From: Coriolopsis trogii | Lineage: Eukaryota; Basidiomycota; Agaricomycetes; Polyporales; Polyporaceae | Direction: 5' to 3' | Length of the DNA: 64,000 bases | Assembly: GCA_020543525.1 (NCBI GenBank) | Contig: JAHYIO010000039.1 | Coordinates: 2,356,001 to 2,420,000 of the forward strand | In this document: piece by piece, positions 10,923 to 22,253 of the stretch | Layout of the letters: every line of letters begins with the position of its first letter | Numbering within the stretch: the first letter of the stretch is position 1 | Position numbers and translations under genes: made by a program | Notes under the pieces: model-generated | What the model was told of the DNA's origin: nothing | Seen by the model: the letters and a program-made list of their open reading frames with translations, nothing else | The model's database searches: none

Positions 10923-12170
10923 GCAACACGCCCCGCGGAAGGATACCCGAAGCCGGTGCTTGCACGCGCAGAGACCGCGGTCGGAGGAGAAAAAGCAGCA
11001 TCACGAAGATACGGAGGAGATGAAGACATACCTCGAGACCGCGTGCATCGCTTCAGCATCCAGCTGTGCGACTACTTCGGCCAATGGTGGGTATAGGCAG
11101 TAGCCGCTCTGTGCGATGGCAGTATAGGCCGCCAATGAGACAAAACGAAATGTCGCAGCACAAGGTCGAGAGTTAATGGGCATATTGACATGCAGATATC
11201 TTCCAGAGAGCTATAAAGGAGATTCCATTAGAAAGTCCCTCGAAGCGCACCCAGACGAGAGACACGATCCATAGCAGTGAGGTACATCATACAACAGAAT
11301 ACAGGACGACCAGACTCCAGAATTTGACCAGGGAAACAATAGCAGCAGAATGTCTGTAGAATAGCGACGGGGTTGTGCTCTCCCTGCATGAGGCAAATGT
11401 ATGCTAAAGAGTACTCACCATCTCTGGGGATTGTCTGCAGTCTGGTTGACACAGGTCCTCCGTCCCTGACCGTGAAGCGACAAAGAACGGAATTCCCCAA
11501 GCATTGCGACTGTAGCTCGCCGTCCGTGACGGGACTCCGGAATTTGCTATTCCCAGGGTAAACGTCCGTTGGCGAAGGCCGGTAAGCTCGGAGAGTGAGA
11601 TGAGCTTGGAGAAGTATTCGACGTCGCCGACGAGTGCGACGAGGAGAACAGGTAGGAAGCGTCGAGGGCAGCGATGAGGAGACCAGGACGAGGAGGGAGG
11701 AGAGAGAGCACTGAGCAGGACAGGAGCAGACGACGGGGAAACTCGGACGTGTAGGGCGCTTCCTTCACGGCGTTGTGAGGCCGTCCACGTGAGGAGGTAT
11801 GACGTCACGCGACCGCCCGGGGCTCGAGCGCTCAAGCCTCCATTCGCGAACGCCAACAGTCTGCACTAGAAGGGCGCGTCCTGCACTCGCAGTATTTGCG
11901 TCCTCGGTCGGCGATTTGAGGGGCTCAGAATGTTCATGAGTAGTGTAGTCAAGATGCGCCTCTTCCCGTCTCTGGTGGAGATTGGAATCCTCACAGACTC
12001 GTACGGGTACAGCTTGGCACGCTATACCCTCCTAGCACGGTCACCAGACGTTGAACATGCTCAAACATCACCGCCATTCGTCGTCTGTCAATTTAGTATT
12101 GCCAAGAGCGCGCCAGAGGGTTGGTATCTGATGTGTGAGCGGCCGGTGAATTGTGACGCTGTACAACAAG

Positions 12171-12178
12171 TACAAAAG
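12171..12178 (+). promoter_or_regulatory. Degenerated TATA box of SSP2A
   Basis: The sequence tacaaaag lies 164 bp before the ATG, where unit B has tataaaag in a conserved context (gctgt.caacaa..). One base change has weakened the element in this dead copy. Confidence 0.45.
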
Positions 12179-12334
12179 GCGTTCTGTTCTGTGCTTACGG
12201 TCACTAACGACCACACAACTCGTTCTCCAGGTGAAGACCATTTCCATCACTGTCATATCTTCATTTAGAATGCAACCGACATATACATCAACTACTTACC
12301 TCCGCACGCAGAGTACCCTACGTCTCCGAGTACC

Positions 12335-12660
12335 ATGCATTTCATCGTCTCGTCCTGGCCACCCTCAGTGCTGCCGCCGCAGCCTGCACCTGTCAGCACA
12401 ACAACGATGCCGGTCGGTGGATCCACGTCAACTCGCCAGCCGCCGTTGCCGACCCGCCTATCGATGCCAACGGCGGATGCTACACTGCCACGACGCAGGG
12501 CCACATGTGCGTCAGCTTTACCAATGTCGACCAGGCCGTCAAGGATTGCCTGACCGAGGAGGCAGCGAACGACCAGAGCTTCCACGGCGACTGGTTCCTC
12601 TGGAGCGACATCGGCTGCCAGGACGGAAATTCAGTAGGCACGCTCACTGTTACGGTCTGA
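12335..12660 (+). pseudogene. SSP2A, small secreted protein with broken signal peptide
   Basis: From about 12354 the frame encodes a close relative of SSP1: CTCQHNNDAGRW, GGCY, MCVSF, KDCL and GCQD, with all six cysteines, ending in TGA at 12658-12660. The only ATG in place (12335) is out of frame with it: compared with SSP2B, 7 bp are missing between the ATG and the conserved CTxxCCACCCTC stretch in the signal-peptide region. No other in-frame ATG precedes it. Mutations in the mature part are few, so the loss may be recent. An unannotated upstream exon supplying a start is the alternative. Confidence 0.7.
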
Positions 12661-14002
12661 GGGCATCAATTAGTCGAAGCGGTGGCGCATTTCGTGCACG
12701 AGACGTTGACCTGCCGTTTGTGCAGGGACTCGGATTAAAGTGGTGTCTGTTAGTTGGTCTACGATAGCTGAATAGGTCACTTACTTCACATTTATACACG
12801 TTCAACGAAGCTTCAGCATCGTCTATGGGCAATGCCCGTGCAATGTGCCCTACCAGCAGCGCTTCACACGCAATTCCAGTCCTGTGCACAGGTCAATTCA
12901 GGGAATGGCGTGCGGTGAGAGCCTCTCGTACGGAGTGCGAACGTGTTGCCTCCAAAGTCAACGTCGAAGTGCAACGTAATGGCGCACAGACCAAGAGACG
13001 CACTTCCTCCCTTCCGCCGGTGATATGGCTGGCGCAGGCATCTTCATCTAATGGAAATGAGCCCAGATCCAGTCTTCACGGCACCCCTGTGTTTGCTGAG
13101 ACGATGAAACCACTCCCGACTTACCGCGACGACCCATCCCTCTAAACATAAACATCTCCATTCAGTTTGCCCAACTTGTAAAGTCCCGCGAGGCCATCGA
13201 GGACCAAGTTGTGGATCCCCGAGAAAGAGCAGGAGCCCTCGTGCACGCCGCCGCACCACTCGCTCTTCCCGCTCCGCTTCTCGAGGCTCGGACTCGTCCC
13301 CCGCGCCCGTCTCCTCCGTGTTGCCCGCTACCATACACCCCTAGTGTAGTTTGCGCAAGCAAAAGAGCTTGAGTGTCTCTCCGGATTACGTTTCGTCGCG
13401 CTAGTTCGCAGCCTACTGCATGAACCGCTGCAAGTGCCCGCACTGCACGTACCTCCAGGCGGACAAGCGCGATTTCCGAGACCATGTTGGAACGTACCTC
13501 TGCACCACTACTCCCATGCGTGCCTAGATTGTCTTCAATGCTCCGTACGTGAACCCGCTGGCGGGGGATGTGGGCAATGGATCGTTGAATAACCGGCAAA
13601 TCTCGAGGCTTGATCATGTTTTGTAACTTGCTGGCGTGCGCAACTGATCAGGATATCCCCAAAGCGGAGCATCTGCACTCTCGGTGAGGATAGATCAGAG
13701 TATAATGGAGGGAAAACAGTAGTCATATCAACAGAGATGCGACTGAGGCATTGATGAGGAGGAAAGCAAGCAGAACGGACGAACAGACACACAGACGGGC
13801 GCTTCACCCCATGGGTGGGGTGACGTCACGGGCTGGGACGTACTGCGAGCACATCGCAGCCTCGGGCACAGAGTTCTTTCTGCAGAAGACACGTTTCTTG
13901 AACATCTCCAGTCATGAGTACACTATTTCCATAGAAAATCATTGGCTAACGTACAAACAAGCCTCAATATTCGATGTTCATTCTGGAGAAACAGCCGTGC
14001 AA
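12661..14002. other. Intergenic, no supported gene
   Basis: Collinear with 35341-36580. Both contain a plus-strand segment ending in ETMKP (about 13100 and 35745) in different downstream frames, and a TGACGTCACG palindrome near 13820 and 36380. Nothing here can be called a gene. Confidence 0.5.
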
Positions 14003-15298
14003 TCATGTCGGGGTTCCAGCGCGGCGCATAGGAGCCAGGACCCCCGGGAACGGAGGCGGACCCTCAGCCTCGGAAACTCCCAGCGACTTCCGACGGTCTC
14101 CCACCAACGTACTCATACCCTCCGAGAGCTGCGGCTCAGGGCAAGTGTAGCCGTAGGGCGGGAGCGTGTCCACCTCGCTCGACAGCGTCTTCTCACCCCC
14201 GAACGTAGTCCAACCGTATGCGTGCATCGACGGCTTCGCAGACTCCTGGTCGTCTCTCCATGGTGCTATGCCGAGAACCAACGTTTGGAGTCAGGCCAAA
14301 TAGTCAAGTAAGCCCTCGACGGACGTACCATATACCACGATCCTCGCCTCCTCTCGCCGCGCTCGCCTTCGACGCCATAAGAGCCACCGCACCACTCCGC
14401 CAACTATTATAAGGGAAGCAAATGCGCCTAGCGTTGCTCCCAGGATTGTACCAGTTGGCACCGAGAGCCCTTTGGATGTTTGTGCGCTAGTGCTCGTGCG
14501 GGTCGAATGCGCTAGGTATCAGGTGAGCGTCGAGTATCCAATGAAACATTATGGACCCACCTGCGAGTGAAGTCGTGCTCGGGTATGGATCAATACTCCC
14601 GGACGAGAAACTATCTCCAGAGGAAGGGAGTAACTGTGCAGGAGCTGATACTATCGTATGTTGTGGATGAGAGTGCATTATTGGTATCCGAGGACGGATG
14701 ACGCACCATCCACGGTGATCAACGTTGTGTAAACAGATGTAGTGCGTGTAGATATGGGCAGCTCTGGAGAAGCAACGTTTGAAGTCGAAGTAATCATGAC
14801 TGAAGAATGCGATAACGTTGCCGAGAGGGACTGTGCGATGGTTGGCGACGGAAGTTGAGAGGCCGACCCTTGTGAATCACTTCCGTTGCTCCCAAACTGA
14901 AAGTCCACCAACGTCAAGGGAGGGCCCAAGTTGGTAAAAGTGAGCGTGTGGTTTGAAACAGAGAGCGTCATGCTACTGAAGAGTACTTGAGTTTCAGGCT
15001 TGAAGTTCTGCGACGGTATGGAGCTTGAAATAGGCGGATTGCCGTCTATAGTGTATGAGAGTTTGTATTGGATTTGAGGGTACACAACACCAGTGACCTG
15101 TATCCAGCTCCCTTTGGTCTCGGGATCAGAAAGTTAACGCGGTCATCAACAACTCCGACTACCTTCGAAAGAGAGACGTGCGGTTGCTCCGGACTGTGTG
15201 GTACACTTGGGTTCAAAAGGAGACTTCCAGGCATGGTCGGGCTCGTAGTGAATGGACCGGTCGGTGCACAGTAGAGTAGTGTGTTCAGGGGAACTCAT
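14003..15298 (-). CDS. T2A, single-span membrane protein with LPPY tail
   Basis: Exons 15163-15298, 14707-15111, 14561-14644, 14329-14511 and 14003-14265 join to 356 residues with frame kept at every splice. Residues 1-46 (MSSPEHTTLLCTDRSIHYEP start, SGATARLSFEG end) and exon 2 (SWIQVTGV, YKLSYTIDG, HTLTFTNLG) form the N-terminal beta-sandwich-like domain, which has no signal peptide. A Ser/Thr stalk follows, then the span GTILGATLGAFASLIIVGG, the stop-transfer RRRRARR and a tail with DTLPPYGYTCPEPQLSEG. LPPY fits the LPxY type of WW-domain ligand. Function unknown; probably a cell-surface protein with outside N-terminus. The 3' end faces SSP2A. Confidence 0.85.
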
Positions 15299-16327
15299 GA
15301 AGCCTTGCCTGACCTGAGGGGAGCGAGTTTCGTAGGAGGCACCTAGGAGAGAAGCCGTGAAGTCAGGTCAAGTAGGATCCCTAACCCATCTTGATTTTTA
15401 TCGCTATGGATTTCAGAGCATCATGGAATCAGCGCTCGATGCCAAATTCTGCGCCGGAAGAGAAGCTCTGTACCTCCTAGTTACTGGTGACTCCGCTGTT
15501 TTGTCCGGGTTCTGACGTTGGTATGGTCGTCCTAGTGGTGGACGTGATGAACACCAGGTGTCACCTGAATGGGGCTTGGGTAGCAAGCATCAGAACCTCC
15601 TACCAAGGCGTAGTATGGCATACTGTCAACAACTCAAAGGCTGCACGCGTACAGGTAGACGATATCCTACTACGTCGTCGAGCAACCCACAAGGAACAGT
15701 TCTCATGGCAACTGCGGCTTCGGGATCTATTCCCATCGTCTGCTGACTGCGAACAGGCAACAGTTGTCCCTTTTCCCAGATCCCAGAGAAGAGCCACACG
15801 GTATGGTTGGAGTAGTACGGCGGGGAATGCGAGCGGGGTGAGGCCTGTGAGGTCTTCAGTGGCCCGACGTGAGACTCGAGAGGGCTGTGACGTACAGGGC
15901 GCCGGACCCCGGATCGTCACTCCGCAAATTGCAAGCGCTCTACCCATCAAGTGGGTTGGGAGATGGCTTGCTTTCCAACCACGGCTTCACAACTGTACAG
16001 TATCACCCCGTCATGCAGCGAGAGCCTGCTGGTGCGCCCGATTGCTGCCCATGCATCAACGACCTCGTACAAAAGACTCATTTAGCCAAATTCGAGACAG
16101 ATCAAAAGCCTCCGGGTCTTGGTCGGATGAGTCAGTCTCCGACGCCATGTCGTTGTCAGACTGAGACTACGCCATAAGACCATCGAGTGTTCGGTATTCA
16201 GTCCTGCACAGGAATTTTTCCAGCGTTGGACCGACCTCGGTTCATGGGCTGACAAAGTCATAGATGGACCGAAAGCTAGCATAACTAGTTCAGACGCAGG
16301 ACTGACATGCGAACAGGTACGTGTCGA
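15299..16327. other. Intergenic, no supported gene
   Basis: Collinear with 37851-39198. A 225-residue plus-strand ORF (15487-16164) is not kept in unit B. On the minus strand both copies show ALAIxGVTxRG, so an old decayed exon is possible, but no model could be built. Confidence 0.45.
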
Positions 16328-18706
16328 CTATGTTGAATTTGGAGGATAGGGGCTGTACGGCGGTGGCAGCGACGACCTAATAGTCTCCCTCTCAATTGTG
16401 ACCTTCCAACGATACCTGTTCTCATGCTTTCTTGCCCTTCCTAGAAATGCGTACAAAAACACGCCTGTGTCTCGGGACCTTCTCTCGTCGGGTGTGGGCA
16501 ATATAACGTGAGGAGTCTGAGGTGCGGCATTGAGCGAAGTTGTCTGTTGACTACAAGGGGCCAGACCATTAAGCTTAACCTCACTAGAGGTATGCAAAAC
16601 TCACCTTTGCGTGCACGACTCAGGCGCAACACTTGGAGTCGACGCGGACTGTGAATGAACGCAGGCACCTTGAGAAGACGATATCGATGCACGTCGGAAT
16701 CCATCCCGTTCGGTATCGGACGATGCACGGCTGATTGCTATCAGAGGCTCATGAGTCATTGCGGCTCACGATAGAGGAGGCATAAGTGTCACGAACTGGG
16801 AGACATGATTGTCATACCCATCACTATGCGCCCGAGACTTCGTAACCGTCACGAAGATTACCACGAATACAACTTCGTACTTTGTACGCAGCAAATTCGT
16901 ACTAACAACGTATAAGTGTATCTGGCGCCAAAACCATGGGTTCGTGAGTGACTTCGTGTTATAAAAGAACATTTTGTCCCATATCACGAATACAACCGTA
17001 GCCGCAACAGCATGGTATTCACGAGGTACTTCGTGTTTACTACACGGCAGCACAGGGCCATTGCTCGGCTGATTCACTTGGTTCATTCACAGTATTCCTG
17101 ATAATTTGACAGGCAAACAATGTATTTGGCTTGTAAGTAGGTGTGATATGCATATCCTACATGCACAGTGGTAAACTAGTATGATAACGCTAAGAGATAC
17201 AGCATTGACAGCAGACATTGTCCCTCCTCATCCTAATCGCGGAAGACACCAGTACTACTCACATGAGACTAACAGCACACCGAGGTGCCCATCCTGATTG
17301 GAGCCACCGTGTCATCACAGAGAATACTAGAACAGTAGCTTGAGACCCGCCAGAGCAACGGTAGCCTAGAGCCCAGAATCCAGCGAACCCAGTCCCCAGA
17401 GTAGCACAGAAGTCCGAGTCAGACGGTTCCCGTGAGTTCTGCATAGATAGTCCCAAATTTGACCACCAGAGTCCCGGCAGAAAGATAACAGTGCACGAGT
17501 CCAGCAGAAGTCAGAGGAAACAGACGGCTAATGGCAGAGGACATGGGTGATGGGCAGGGCAAGGCGAAAATTGCGGAAGTCTCATCACCGAGCGCTGGCT
17601 CGAGGAGTTTAGGGCAGGTTGGCAAGCGCTGATTTATGGACTTCAACCCCTCCGCACCGGACTTCGTGGTCTACACGAATAAAACAGAGCACGAATTCCG
17701 CACGAATTAACTTCGTGATGTATCATTATCACGAAGCGACTTCGTGGGCGGCAAGAACTCAAGGGCGCGTAGTGCATCGAATGCGCTCTTTGGACACGGA
17801 CCGCTTTCGCCGCTTGCCAGCGTTTCTTGAAAAACACCGTGGCAGCAGCACCGGTGAGCAGAAAGATGAGGCAAACAATAATAGCTCCGAGAATGACTGA
17901 GGAGTGGCCTCTGTTCTGGGAGCTGCTAGGTGTGGCTGATGCTATGGTGAAGCCGTCTCATAAGTTCTCTCATCTACCATTCACCCTGAGTTACGTACTT
18001 TCGTCGAAGCGAGTTGACGCAGGAAGGTCTGAAATGCGGATTGTGGAGTGAACCGAAGACATAGGGTTGGGGGCATGCGTAGAGCGTACACTTGATAGTG
18101 TGGCTAAGGCCTCGGAATGGATTTGCCCCGGTATAGGAGAATCCATGGTGGAATCCGGTGGACTTAAGGTATGGGAGGGGGAAGGCGAGTTGGAAAGGTC
18201 GTGATGCGTGGTGCTCAGGGTCGAAGGAATTACGGCGAGGAACGAAGTAGCAGGTGTGAAAGTCTTGGATGACGGAGCTTCGAGAGGGATGTTATCAATT
18301 TCGACACTTTCCAGAGCTAATATGGAACCGAGATTAGTGACAACGAGAGTGTGATGGCCAGGTGTGAGGTTGTCGGAGCGAAAGAGGGGGATATGGTCCT
18401 CTTGAATGAAGTTCGCCGTGGTATCGTTCGCGTAGCTGCCGACAGCAATATTATCAATGGTGTATGTGGACAGATAGCTGTCGGACCATAGCGTAGGGCC
18501 AAATAGAGAGCCAAATACTTGAACGCGAGTCCCTGAGGAAGAGGGAGTGGTTAGCTTCACCGGTGTTACAGGGAGTTGTGCATACCAATAAATCTCAAGG
18601 TAGCACTGGCACCTTTTGTGCGAGTGAATACAACCCTTAGGGTCCTAAGCCACGTCTGGTCGTACTGGACGGAGTCGGTGTCGAGGAAGCTGACGATCTG
18701 CGACAT
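16328..18706 (-). pseudogene. T3A, membrane protein gene split by a CACTA-type element
   Basis: Exon 1 (18586-18706, MSQIVSFLDTDSVQYD start), the exon beginning at 18532 (TRVQVFGS, STYTIDN, HTLVVTNLG), a Ser/Thr stalk and the span ILGAIIVCLIFLLTG with KKRW are intact. The CACTA element at 16822-17774 inserted at the very end of the membrane-span exon, just before its splice donor. Read through, the exon continues about 40 residues into transposon sequence and stops at 17643, so the tail with SSLPPPYSPYPP, still open beyond the element (16328-16740), is lost unless the element is spliced out. T3B shows the uninterrupted state. Confidence 0.75.
16822..17774. mobile_element. 953-bp non-autonomous CACTA (EnSpm/CMC) element
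   Basis: The ends read CACTATGCGCCC and, inverted, CACTACGCGCCC, flanked by a 3-bp duplication cat at 16819-16821 and 17775-17777. T3B lacks the insert at the matching place (about 39705). About 200 bp at the left end and 130 bp at the right end carry many copies of CACGAA/TTCGTG in both orientations (13 exact copies counted), as expected of subterminal transposase-binding repeats in this superfamily. The interior has no transposase. CACTA ends, 3-bp target duplication and subterminal motif arrays together make the assignment firm. Confidence 0.9.
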
Positions 18707-20790
18707 GTAGGCTACGCAGAATGAGACAAAGTCGTATCATGCCTGGAGTTACGTCGGTACCTTTTAAAGTCATCAGCGAGACGAAGCGTGGTTATCCCAG
18801 GTCACAGTCTTCTGCCTCGGGAAAAGATTGTCCGATCGGATACAAGCCGCGATCGTGGCCAAAGACTCCCGAAGAGTTCTGCTTCCCAGCTTGACTTCAA
18901 AGAATCCATAAGAAATCTGCTGGCTACTAGAGTACCATGTCGCGGAATGGGTCGATGTGATCCTCTATAACTCTGCTAATGTCTAAGAATTTGATGGTCT
19001 GTCTTCGCGTGAACTTATCTCCATTCTATCACTGCCTCATTCGACTGAATCGGCGGGTGGAGTTTGACAGATGGGGTCAAACCTGACTGTGTACCAATCG
19101 GGTTTTCCCATACTCACGCGTGCAATGCGTGGTTGTAACCTGCTGTGTTGGCAGCGAGGAACTGTAATGGAGGTGGCATGGCATGGGCCGAGTGCGCAAG
19201 ATGCGACTATCCGGACATATTCGGAGGAAGCGCACCGTTATTATCTACTCACGATAGTGTAAGCGGAAACCGCAGGACTCCAACGTCCCAGATAGTTGGG
19301 TAATCCGATGTTATTGGCGTACGAGACTCTGTTGTGTGACGTGTAGCAAGTGGGATTTTCTGATGGTTGAGAATCATTCAGTTCACGTTCAATAGCGGTT
19401 AGATGTGAAGTTCACGCAGGGGGCGCATGTGTCATAGAATATTAGCAGGCTTGCACATGTGCACTACTATGGGAACGCAACACTGAGGACATTATAGGCT
19501 CTCAGTGTCGCAGGCCCGTGATAGGCGGCTTAGCAACATGGGCACACACGGCGAGCGTGTCCTCTGATTTGGCGCAGAGGTATAAACCGACGACCGTACA
19601 AGAGAGCAGCGCGCAGTGCATGGATCCGAAGAGACCGTGCTTCCGAAATATGATCTGCGAGCAGGAGAAATGAAGTAACGCTCAACGATTCATTGCCTTT
19701 TCCCGGTGATATCGCATGTCAGAGTAGCCTATCTGTCAATGCGCACTGTTGCCGTGGTAGGTGAAGAATGGCACTCAGTACATCGATGTCTGCGTCGAGA
19801 TGTTGTGCCTGAACAAGCCCAAAAGCCGAGGACGAATATGAATAACCTTGGTATACCGATACACTCTGGTACAGCCTCGTCGCTAGACTTGTGACAAGGG
19901 GAGTCATAGCGGCGTCTTCCGACATGCCGGGGCGCAATGCACACTCCGCCTGAACGGATATGACATAAGTAGTCGTCAAGACAGGGGACATCATCATATA
20001 GCGGATGAACAGTTATGGGAACGTACCGTCTATCTCCGACATACGTTCTACGTTCTTGAATAGAATGCTCCACTACATACATAGAGTTCATCAGAGGCGA
20101 TGCACGATAGTTGGATGAACGCACGGTCAAGTTGAAGCCGAGGCCCGGGCGACAACCGCTGTCTACTGGTGTTTACTGCAGGCCGTGAGCGGAGCGAATA
20201 GTATCAACATATCTACAGAATGGAATCTCAATGCCAGATTGGAATTCGGATATCTCTTTCGACAGGATGAAGTAGAGTGAGCAGAAGAGCGCAGGACCGA
20301 TGCCAAGACTAACTTCGTATTGTTGGTGTCCTTTGGCGCCCAATTGGCGCCGGCCTAGTCATACTGTAATGTCATGAGAGAGGGGCAAAGTCTGAGGACG
20401 ACAACGTACAGCGCTCATTCCAGATTTATCCACATCTTGCACGGTCCGGTTTCCTCTCGTATATACTAGGCATCACTGTAGGTCGTAAGCATTGGGCGCA
20501 TGCTCTCGATTGCACAAATGCCATACGTGCCACAAGTCTCACCGGTGACCGGTCCCTCCATGGACCTGACCCAAACGTAGTTATTACAGCCAGAAAAGTC
20601 TCAACTAGGCGGTGTACAGCACTGTGATATGAGGAAGGCAAGCGGTGACTACACGCCGGAGCATGTAGAGACTCATCATGAGATGCTAGCTCGCTGTGCT
20701 CATGCGTCTTGTCTGTGGGTCGTCAGCAAAGTTGTACCCGTGAATTGTGCCATATTCCCCGGGCATGACCTTCGCTTGTCCAGGAAACTG
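18707..20790. other. Intergenic, no gene seen
   Basis: Collinear in part with 40646-42460, for example near 19890-20110 with 41760-41990. No ORF here has a counterpart or a recognisable domain. Confidence 0.5.
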
Positions 20791-21198
20791 AGGCTGCGAG
20801 CAGGTGTCCCCGAATGAAGGAATAATTGAGGTCTCGCTCGCTGTGAAAGAAGCTCGAAACGTCCCTTATTCAGATGTATCCGACGGCTCATTTAGATGCC
20901 CCTTCTCCATGCCCGTGCATACGTCTGGCGGGCGATGGGGCCCTATTACATGTGGTTCATCCGCCATAGAGACAGCATATTCTGTATAAATTTCTGCTTA
21001 CGTAGAATTGTGAGTTTGGGTCTCAACCGCGAGTAGGATACAGAACAGGGTCATCCCCACGACTCCGCCTGCAATTGCTGCAGCGGAAATTGTCTTTTGT
21101 GGCATGGAAGATGCGTCCCTTAGGGAGTATATATTGTCGGTAACGTGAACTGTAGCAAAATCTGTGCAAAGCACCTGGTAATCTCGGCACGGGGGTCG

Positions 21199-21714
21199 TC
21201 ATCGTCGAAGCGGAATAAAATCAGGATTAGACATATTGGGCGAAGTAGTCAGGAGCCCTGAGGGATTGGATGAGACTAACGATGTGGTCTCCGCTGGAGT
21301 TGAGCGGAGGGTCCCCGTCGATACGCCGGAGTAAACCGTGAATGTTGACGAATGTGGTGAAGCAGGCGGAGGCGAGTCGGTGGCATTTGTATATTTACTG
21401 GGAATCGGGGTAGGAGTGGAGGAAGATGCAGTCAAACGAGCCATAGTTGAGGTAGACACCGATGTGGGGTATGGTGTTAAAGGTGGCCCGCTCACCGATG
21501 CTTGCTGCTGAAGAGCATTCTCCTCCACTATGAACGACCTCAAATAAAGAATGTCGCCTTCGTCAATGGTTGATGATAAGTATTGTGTGTTGTCCAGCGT
21601 CAGTATGCGAGTGTGTATCGTGTTAGCTAAAAACGTAGAGCGTGCATGGCTAGCGGGCGAAGTTGTGTGAGTGAGCAAGAGGACGAGCCATGCGAGGGAC
21701 ATAAAAACGCTCAT
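21199..21714 (-). CDS. Possible chimeric ORF within T4A
   Basis: A 171-residue open frame. Its first 22 or so residues (MSVFMSLAWLVLLLTHTTSP) look like a signal peptide and come from sequence with no T4B counterpart. The rest is the T4A domain end (DEGDILYLRSFIVEEN, matching QGAILSLKSFQIDD in T4B) and the Ser/Thr stalk, ending before the membrane span. If expressed it would be a secreted Ser/Thr-rich peptide. It may equally be a chance product of decay. Confidence 0.3.
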   Translation of the reverse strand: MSVFMSLAWLVLLLTHTTSPASHARSTFLANTIHTRILTLDNTQYLSSTIDEGDILYLRSFIVEENALQQQASVSGPPLTPYPTSVSTSTMARLTASSSTPTPIPSKYTNATDSPPPASPHSSTFTVYSGVSTGTLRSTPAETTSLVSSNPSGLLTTSPNMSNPDFIPLRR

Positions 21715-21755
21715 CTAGCGGGCGATGTTGTGGGAGTGAGCAAGAGGGCGAGCCC
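21648..21755 (+). repeat. Direct repeat of about 35 bp
   Basis: ctagcgggcgaagttgtgtg plus the following gagtgagcaagaggacgagcc at 21648-21690 recurs with few changes at 21716-21756. It marks the edge of the sequence that replaced the centre of T4A. Confidence 0.75.
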
Positions 21756-22253
21756 CTGTTCTTTGCTCCCGCCGCTAGGTGGGGGTCCTCAGCATGGGCG
21801 GCTACAGCGCCGACGGCAGAGCCGACAGGAGTCGCTCTGGAACAGGCAAGAGGGCACGCCGCGCTGTCGCGCGGGGGCGTGCACGCTCTCCGTTCACGCA
21901 GCCGGTCACGCGCATGGCGATTTGAATCATGACAAGGACTTCTAACCCGATGAAATAGGTATAAGTAAGTCCATTTTCGATGGTATACGGAGACTTGTAG
22001 GCAAAGAATCGCATAGATATCTGACTACTTGAATGCGAGTCCCTGAACGTAGCTCGTGAGAACCACAGCAACGTAGAAGCGTAGCCACCCTACCGAAAAA
22101 AAATCCAGAGTAGCACGTTCTCCTTGTAGTTGGGTGTACTTGTAATCCTGTGGCATTCCCCAGCCTGAGCTATACCTGAATTGGTCATCCGGGAGGTCGA
22201 TGCGTCTTGTGTCCATTGCATTGGAGAAGGATGACGGAGGAGAGTGCCACATG

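Larger units (their letters stand above)
10080..12170. other. Spacer with repeats and unresolved minus-strand ORFs
   Basis: Collinear with about 32720-34845. Minus-strand ORFs at 11228-11500 and 11404-11856 have partial counterparts at 33557-33913 and 34011-34485, with local similarity such as FPGQILESGRPVFCCMMYL against FSCTEPGRLVFYRMVYL. Reading frames disagree between copies, so they are either exons of a gene I cannot resolve or decayed. Confidence 0.35.
20790..22253 (-). pseudogene. T4A, disrupted membrane protein gene
   Basis: The start exon (MDTRRIDLPDDQFRYSSGW, from 22249) matches T4B but is followed by a run of eight T in place of the clean exon end. Exon 2 starts TRIQVV and soon loses frame; a fragment KSPYTIENGLTYTY survives. 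About 21720-21940 is unrelated sequence replacing the centre of the domain. The stalk is open at 21199-21714, where the frame has gained a new ATG. The span region (IAGGVVGMTLFCILLA, about 21050) lacks the following Arg cluster, and the tail stops early at EPSDTSE. Multiple lesions: dead as a T4-type protein. Confidence 0.75.

Noticed and set aside
15487..16164. 225-residue plus-strand ORF
   Set aside because: Broken in the collinear region of unit B (38050-38760) and shows no domain.
16822..17774. Possibility that the CACGAA-rich segment is a promoter or centromere-like satellite
   Set aside because: CACTA ends, the 3-bp target duplication and the empty site in T3B show it is a transposon.
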